Shown piece by piece: positions 58,027 through 64,000 of a stretch of 64,000 nt of DNA. Below the pieces are notes generated by a model that was not told the DNA's origin, did no database searches, and was given only the letters and a program-made list of their open reading frames with translations. The stretch is from contig PZJY01000013.1 of the NCBI GenBank assembly GCA_031472005.1, forward strand, positions 1,736,001-1,800,000. The letters run 5' to 3'. The first letter of the stretch is position 1, and each line of letters starts with the position of its first letter. The position numbers and the translations under genes were made by a program. Source of the stretch: Tetracladium setigerum. Lineage: Eukaryota; Ascomycota; Leotiomycetes; Helotiales.

Positions 58027-60933
58027 TCAGGTACCACCTTCCTCTCCACCCTTTTCTCCACCGGTTTTGATAGCTGGCGAAAGACTGATTGCAATCTTGT
58101 TGCCTTTTGTTCCACCGCCGTTCGTAAAGCTCTTTTTCCTCTTCAGTGAATTGTTTGATGAATTTGAAGTCGTGGAATTGCGACGTTTGGGTTGCTGAGC
58201 AAGCTTCGACATGTCATCTTCTTCATCCTCTTCCCTACGACGCTTCTCTGTAAGTCTCTCTGGTGGACTAGGAGCCGAGGAGGATGTTGGAGTGAGTAAT
58301 ACTGGATCTGAATCTTTCGAGGTTGATGATTCCGGTGTCTTGCTTTCGTCAGCTACAATGCCTGCACTGACATCGGTTTCCATTTCTTCGTCCGAATTGT
58401 AATCAACCAGACGCTTCGATGCTGGTGAGTCGCCATTTGGTTGTGGTGCAATTCGCTTCATTCTCGGGCTTGTTGCTACTGCTGGTGGTTCATCATCATC
58501 CGAGGTGTTGAAGTATTCTTCCTCTGCCGCCGACAAATCTTTGATTCCTGAGCTCCACCTACTGCCTCGCTCTGGCCTCTTCGGTGTATCGTCTTCGGTG
58601 TCGACAAAAGAGGTTTGGACACTTGGGGCGAAACCAGAAGTCTGATCGTATCTTGTCACGAAGTTGCTGAAGATATCAACATATGTAATCTGCTTCATCT
58701 TCTCTCGATAATTCTCAACTATATGAGCAATCAGAGCCTTGATATTTTCTCGCTTGACGAAATCGAAGAATTCAAGACATGCCGAGTTAAGTAGATTGTC
58801 ACGTGGCATCGACTCGATCAACATATCAAGAATGGGCTCGAAGAGCTTGTCGTGCACCATCTGCTGGTTATAAAACTCATCCTGTAGTCCAACGAGGTTA
58901 CGGAAGAACTTCAATGCAGCTTCACAAAAAATGTCAGCAAGTTCTCAGCTTCCTAGAAGAATGGGGCACTCACTCAGCTTTAGGTATTTTTCTGGGCTCT
59001 GAAGAAGCTGTGCAATTCTGGGACCAAGCTTCTCGGTTAGTACGAAGTATTTGCTGTGGTGTGTATGCTGTCGGACGAAAAAGCAGAGAATCTCAATCAG
59101 ATAAATGAAGAGAGACACCTGGTGAACAGTGAAGTTCATGTCTTCCCTATCCTTCAAGTCCACCAAAGGCTTAAACAGCTTCTGAGCGGATTCGTTATAG
59201 AAATCTTTGACGAAATCTGCTTGTTGAGGGTCCGGCGCTGCTCGCATCTTCCCAATAAATTCACCTCCATTCTTTGACATCGACTCGAGAGCGGAATTTT
59301 GAGATCCTGGATCCAAGAGAACCTTAATGGCATCCGCAATCTGGGCCTTTACTCCGAGGTCAGCCTCCACAAGTAGCAAGTCGATCAGCGAATCCGTCAA
59401 AGGTGGCTGCCTCTCGCTGAGTTGCCGGAAAATTGTTTGGCGAATCATTTGTGGATCATGATCAATCATGGAAACCAACACATCCGTGGCCCCCACTCGA
59501 ACGGCAACATCGCTATGTCGAAGCGCAAAGTTGATGACAGAGAGAAGTCCGTGGCTCAGAAAGTTGTTGTATAGCTGCTGTCGTGCAGGTTGCTGCAAAT
59601 TCTTCGCAATCGCACAACATTGTTGGATGAATAAAACGGCCTCCTTCTTTCGCTCCTGGTCGGGCTGTTGTGTCGCAAAGAGTCCAAATAGCTCCTTGAG
59701 GAAGATGGGGTTTGTCTGAAGATGTTGGACGATATCGACTTGGTTGAAGAAAATCAAAGAATTTAGCACCGAGAATGTAGGATCATCCAGGATCCGCGCA
59801 AGTACAACGTCCTTCAAATATTGCAATCGATAGGTGGCATGTATCTTCCTTCGGACCAAATCGTCATTGATTCGAACCACCTCCTTGTAACGGCCTTCCT
59901 TCCCAAGCCATTGTCGGTGGTTTGCCTTGTGGCTAGGAAAATCCGGATCGTATTCCAAAGCTCCAACCACGCCCAGGACCAGCTCATCAGTGACTGCATG
60001 CTCGATTATGTGAGTGTCGTTCAATAGTATCGTAGTCTTCATGATATTGCACAATCGGTGCAGACTTGGCAGATCCTCCATATCCTCGGCCATTTCCACT
60101 AAAGGTATCAGCTTCGCAATGTAATCTTCAGATAGAATATATTTGGCAAGACTGTCTCGTCCAGTTGGTGTGTTGGTGAGTTGGTTCATTTGTGATTGGA
60201 CTTCTTGCAGGTTACCGAGACCCGGTGCTGGGAGCGAGATGGAGTTTGAGTACGGGTCAATTGATATATCGTCGGACAAGGCGTCATCTAAACCAAGATC
60301 GTTAATAAATACGTGGGTGGTAAGATTGGAATGGTGCTTTGTACCTGGCCCGCCAACTGCAAGTAGCTGTTGTTGGATATTGCTCACAAAAGTCCTGTTC
60401 ACATGTTAAATTCATCGTCCATATCATAAACGTCGGAGCAAAGGAATACCATATAGCAATGCATCCCTCGGCCTCTTGAAAGCTAAGTGCCATATCAATA
60501 CTCGTCACCGGCTCCGTCCAAACGATCAGGGTGTCTGCAGGCATCTGTTAGCCTATATTTGGGGCAAACCTGCGCCAGAAAAATATACCTTGTTGCTTCT
60601 GGAATCCATCCTCCTTGCATATCCTCGTCTCGAGAAGGACGCGTTCTGGGGAGTCTTCGGAATGCACGATCACTCGTGGTTCCTCCTCGCGTGTAGCATG
60701 GTTCTGGGGCGCGCGTGCGTTAGCATTTCGGCTCAGATATCGGCACGAGACAGCGCAAAAGGAGCGCGGCGCAAGGCAAAGAGCACGCGCAGGATATAGC
60801 AGGCTGGCCAACATACAAATACGAAGCTCGCAGAGCAGAAGCCGGTGCCCTTGTCAAACCAGTCATTGTTGCGCAACTCGTAGACCTTCACCCTCTTCTT
60901 CTCGTTCGGCGGATTAGGCACCGCTTGTGCCAT
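58027..60933 (-). CDS. PSY2: PP4 regulatory subunit 3 (Psy2/SMEK)
   Basis: The targeting subunit of protein phosphatase 4, acting mainly in the nucleus in DNA-damage recovery and metabolism signalling. Six exons (60933-60817, 60685-60589, 60534-60450, 60394-60345, 60287-58974, 58919-58027) splice in phase to 851 aa. The N-terminal EVH1/PH-like domain: KRVKVYELRNNDWFDKGTGF, SEDSPERVLLETRICKEDGF, DTLIVWTEP. The SMEK domain and helical repeats follow: AVGGPDDALSDDISIDPYS, LCNIMKTTILLNDTHIIEHA, LKDVVLARILDD, ALKFFRNLVGLQDEFYNQQM. The C-terminal 200 residues are acidic with basic clusters (KRRREEDEEDDMSK, SLKRKKSF), likely nuclear signals. Exon 2 starts after an unusual GAG acceptor; the rest is canonical. 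Confidence 0.93.
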
Positions 60934-63900
60934 TATCAAGGGTTGTAGTTCGCCTTCTAGCTCCTCTGCAGAGCAGTTAAGAATGTCGGGAGCGATGTCG
61001 AGGTGTTGTTGGAGAGAGAGTTGGGGCTGGCTCTTGAGGACCGTGAGCGCCACTTTCGACAGATGTTGCGCCCGAGGCTCACGCGTCGCCGCGGATGTGG
61101 GGAGGGAGAGCGAGAAGATGGCGATGTAAGGATAGCGAGCGATCGAAGGGTCAGACCAGCATTTACGTCCTCCTCGCGTGTCGTGTCGCGCTGCTGCTGT
61201 TGATGATAATGACGACGAGGTTTCGTGTTTGATGCAGAGGTTTGTCGTTCCTGCGAGATGCGATCGGAAGGCTCACCGCGCTAGCGAGTTGGGTTGGGTG
61301 AGTGAGGCAGGGGATGGATTACACCTAGGCAAAGGAGCGAAGACCAGACAGGACGCTTCACTTCGCACACAGAAAGGTCAACAACAGCGATCAAGGCATC
61401 CACGGCGGCACACACAACAGCTGGCAATTTGAGGATATACTTCGATGGCTATTTTGGTTGTGGTTCAGCCTTCCAACTATGCCGAAAGAAAAAGGTGTCA
61501 CGTGGAGATGGGATGAGTGGCGATTATTGGCTGTCGCCTGCTCCCGCCCAAGTCTGCGTCATAGCGTCCCATCACCATCTCAAAATACATTTCTCGTGAG
61601 CTTAAATTTCTGACGGGGCACGCGCCGAGGGGGTGGACCGGGATCTGTTCTGAATGCCCTCACTTTTGCTGGAATTTTGTTGAGTTGATCAGGTAATAGA
61701 TAAACTTGCCAACTCCGTCAATATACTATTTCAACGCTACCCATTTTCCAACACGGTTTGATGATGAGCGCATACTCATATTCATCACACCAAGCGGTGT
61801 GTGTGTGTGAACAATCCGGTATTGACAAGTTAAGACCAAGAGTTGTCTTGCTCTTGCTCTTGCTTTCTGCGTCGAGGGATTGATCACTTCTTCATATTAC
61901 AACTGTCATTTAATGTAGTCTTTACTGCTTTATATACTTTCTGTACCCCATAAACACTTTTGAGTCAACCTAAACTCTGGTCTTGTTGAGTTCTCGAGAT
62001 CAAACAAGGTTTTGGAGAGCGCCAAGCCATATATTTTGGTGGGACGGACGACGCAAACACATCAACTTCCATTGCAGGCTATCGCAGGTTTTTGTAGGAA
62101 AAGAGGGGATCTTCATACGCTTCAAAACTTCAAAACGCTTTACCCTTCTGGTTGTCGCCTTCAGGTATGATGTTGGCCTTCGTCAAGTCTGAAGTCGAGA
62201 ACGGCTATCACATAATAATTGCAAGCTCATATTCAACAAACAAAACTTACTGCCATCATTAAACTCCACAACCCCATGAACAAAGAACAGCTCAGAAACC
62301 CTAAACAAGCTTATTGTCAGACATCTTTGATTTTGGCGTATGCACAACTATTCATACCCACCTATGCAACGCGCGTCGTACTCGTTCTGATCGAGCACCA
62401 GATGTGAGGGGGACTACCACATGATAACCCTACATTGCACACGCTATTCAAGACTTAAAAGTTTTAACCCTAATACTTTGTCTGCGTTTACTGGATGGGC
62501 TCATTGGCGTTAATGGTAAGTTCCAGACTTCAGGGTCTTTCTCCATGAGTACAGGACCAAAGATTAAGTATCCGGAGTACTAGACTAATATTAGAGACAG
62601 CCGATATACAGCATAAAGTACGTACACAGTACAATCAAGTACTTCCCAAGTCAGCACATATTTAAACTCTCAAGAAAATGGAAATTCCTTCAATTCCCAC
62701 AATAAGTACAGATTACTAAGTAATCCGACCAGCAGTTTGTCTAGTATACTTCCAACAATCCCCAGAGAATCTTCAAACACGAACACCAAATCGCGCCGAA
62801 AACCCCATATAGTACAGTACATGGAGTACACATAGGTAGAAACACGCAGCATGGTAGTAACGAGGCTATGTACAGTACATGCGGTGTACAGTACGAAAAT
62901 ACATTCGATGGGTATCTAACTCAGTTCACGCCGACGACAAGTATAGTACCACCACAACCCAAACAGATGAAAACAACCGAGAATCAATGAGGCATTGTAC
63001 AACTCCAATAACGTTACTGTGCGGCAAGGTATCTCTCTAGACGCCACGTCTTTTCTCTCTTCCTTCAACTTCTTGGGGGGGAGGGGTTGATTGGATCAAG
63101 GAAAACAGGAGAGACCGGATGGATTAACACCTATGGATTGATATCCACAAGTACTATACGAAAACCTCAGTTGCACATGTCTATGCTTTATGCATTTTGA
63201 GAATGGGGGACGCCTCTGAAGAGTTCATCGACCAATCAGCGTTTCTAAGGAGAAAGAAGAACACAAAATCCAGACTACGGTACTGTACTGTGCTGGTATT
63301 CTCAAGCCCGAGACTCGACGTCCACTTATCGGCATGTAAGACTTACAGTACTGTACTGTACCATGACGACAAGCGTGGTGAACTTGAAAGATACACGCCG
63401 TACAGCGCCTCCAAGTACCTACTCGTAGTTCAAACAAAAGAGCAAGACAAACAAGCCTCACAGATGAAACATAATAAATCAGAAGCCTGTATCTACTCCT
63501 TCCTTCAAACAAGCTCAGTCAAGATATCGGCCTCGGCCGAACCATCTTGTGCGACAGAACTTGACAGTTGATAGTTTAATCCCTGTGAAAATCATACGGG
63601 ATGGGGATCCATTTATTATTCTTTTCGATTATTTCGCCATTTTTGAAGTCAAATAATTGGGGTGAAAAAAAGAACTCCCCACAAAAATATTGCACAACTG
63701 TCAATAGATTTTAGTTTTCATTATTTCATAATTCCCATACAGAAGTCTCCACAAAGGTATGAAATATTGATCGGGGGAAAGGAAAAGAGGAGATAGATAG
63801 GCAGGCGGATACAATGGGCGGAGCTGGACAAGTGGACTGCGCAAAGAGTTTCCATCCACATCCCTTACCTACCTCTCTGCTTGCGTACCTACCTGTCTAT

Positions 63901-64000
63901 TGGTTTTAAGACTAGACAAGTGCAATAACATGTACGGAGTACGTGGTGGTGTTGTCTATGCTTTTTTTCTCGCCTCTCGGATTCCCATTTCGTCCTATTG
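60934..64000. other. 3-kb region without a recognisable gene
   Basis: Upstream of PSY2 to the window end; none of the short frames has domain or splice support. TACTGTAC/GTACAGTA words cluster at about 62810-62895 and 63280-63360. A gene could start beyond the window. Confidence 0.45.

Overview
The window is nuclear DNA from a filamentous ascomycete (Pezizomycotina, possibly Leotiomycetes/Helotiales; the class is a guess). Evidence: short GT-AG introns of about 50-130 bp, HET-domain proteins, a kapC-type bZIP factor, a 2EXR protein, an SRR1-like protein, an M28 aminopeptidase, one dispersed 5S rRNA gene and TACC/TAGG-rich intergenic DNA. I recognise about 22 protein genes, several relics and one 5S rRNA gene.

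Layout. 0.2-7.5 kb is accessory and partly decayed: a broken HET gene, a TPR relic, an AT-rich block, an F-box/LRR gene, an unidentified coding relic and a Cys-rich single-pass membrane protein gene with an in-frame stop. 7.9-14.5 kb holds a 5S rRNA gene, a J-like protein, a secreted M28 aminopeptidase and an SRR1-like protein. 14.5-23.4 kb is almost 9 kb of gene-free low-complexity DNA ending at kapC. 27-33 kb is a housekeeping cluster: ARP5 and IES6 (partners in the INO80 remodeller) with DAD4 (DASH/Dam1 complex) between them, then GOT1. 33.8-40.3 kb holds profilin and a large disordered conserved protein. 41.5-46.3 kb is a divergent ergosterol pair, ERG1 (squalene epoxidase) and ERG25 (C-4 methylsterol oxidase), sharing a 2.3-kb intergenic region with an E-box/CRE composite, a 30-bp tandem repeat and a 24-bp palindrome. 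46.7-50.3 kb holds a pterin carbinolamine dehydratase, a 2EXR protein and a DJ-1/PfpI protein with a signal peptide. 50.9-53.5 kb is a GRF-zinc-finger plus HET fusion. 54-61 kb holds an SDR, ALG5 (dolichyl-phosphate glucosyltransferase) and PSY2 (PP4 regulatory subunit 3). 61-64 kb shows no gene.

The strongest overall signal concerns data quality. In at least seven genes (HET, J-like, kapC, ARP5, IES6, GOT1, GRF-HET) the conserved reading frame changes at a short G or C run, and always as if exactly one base were missing. With one base allowed per site, every one of these gene models becomes divisible by three. This suggests systematic undercalling of G/C homopolymers, so frameshift-only 'pseudogenes' here should not be trusted. 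The in-frame stops in the first HET gene and in the membrane protein, and the decay of the TPR relic, are not explained this way.
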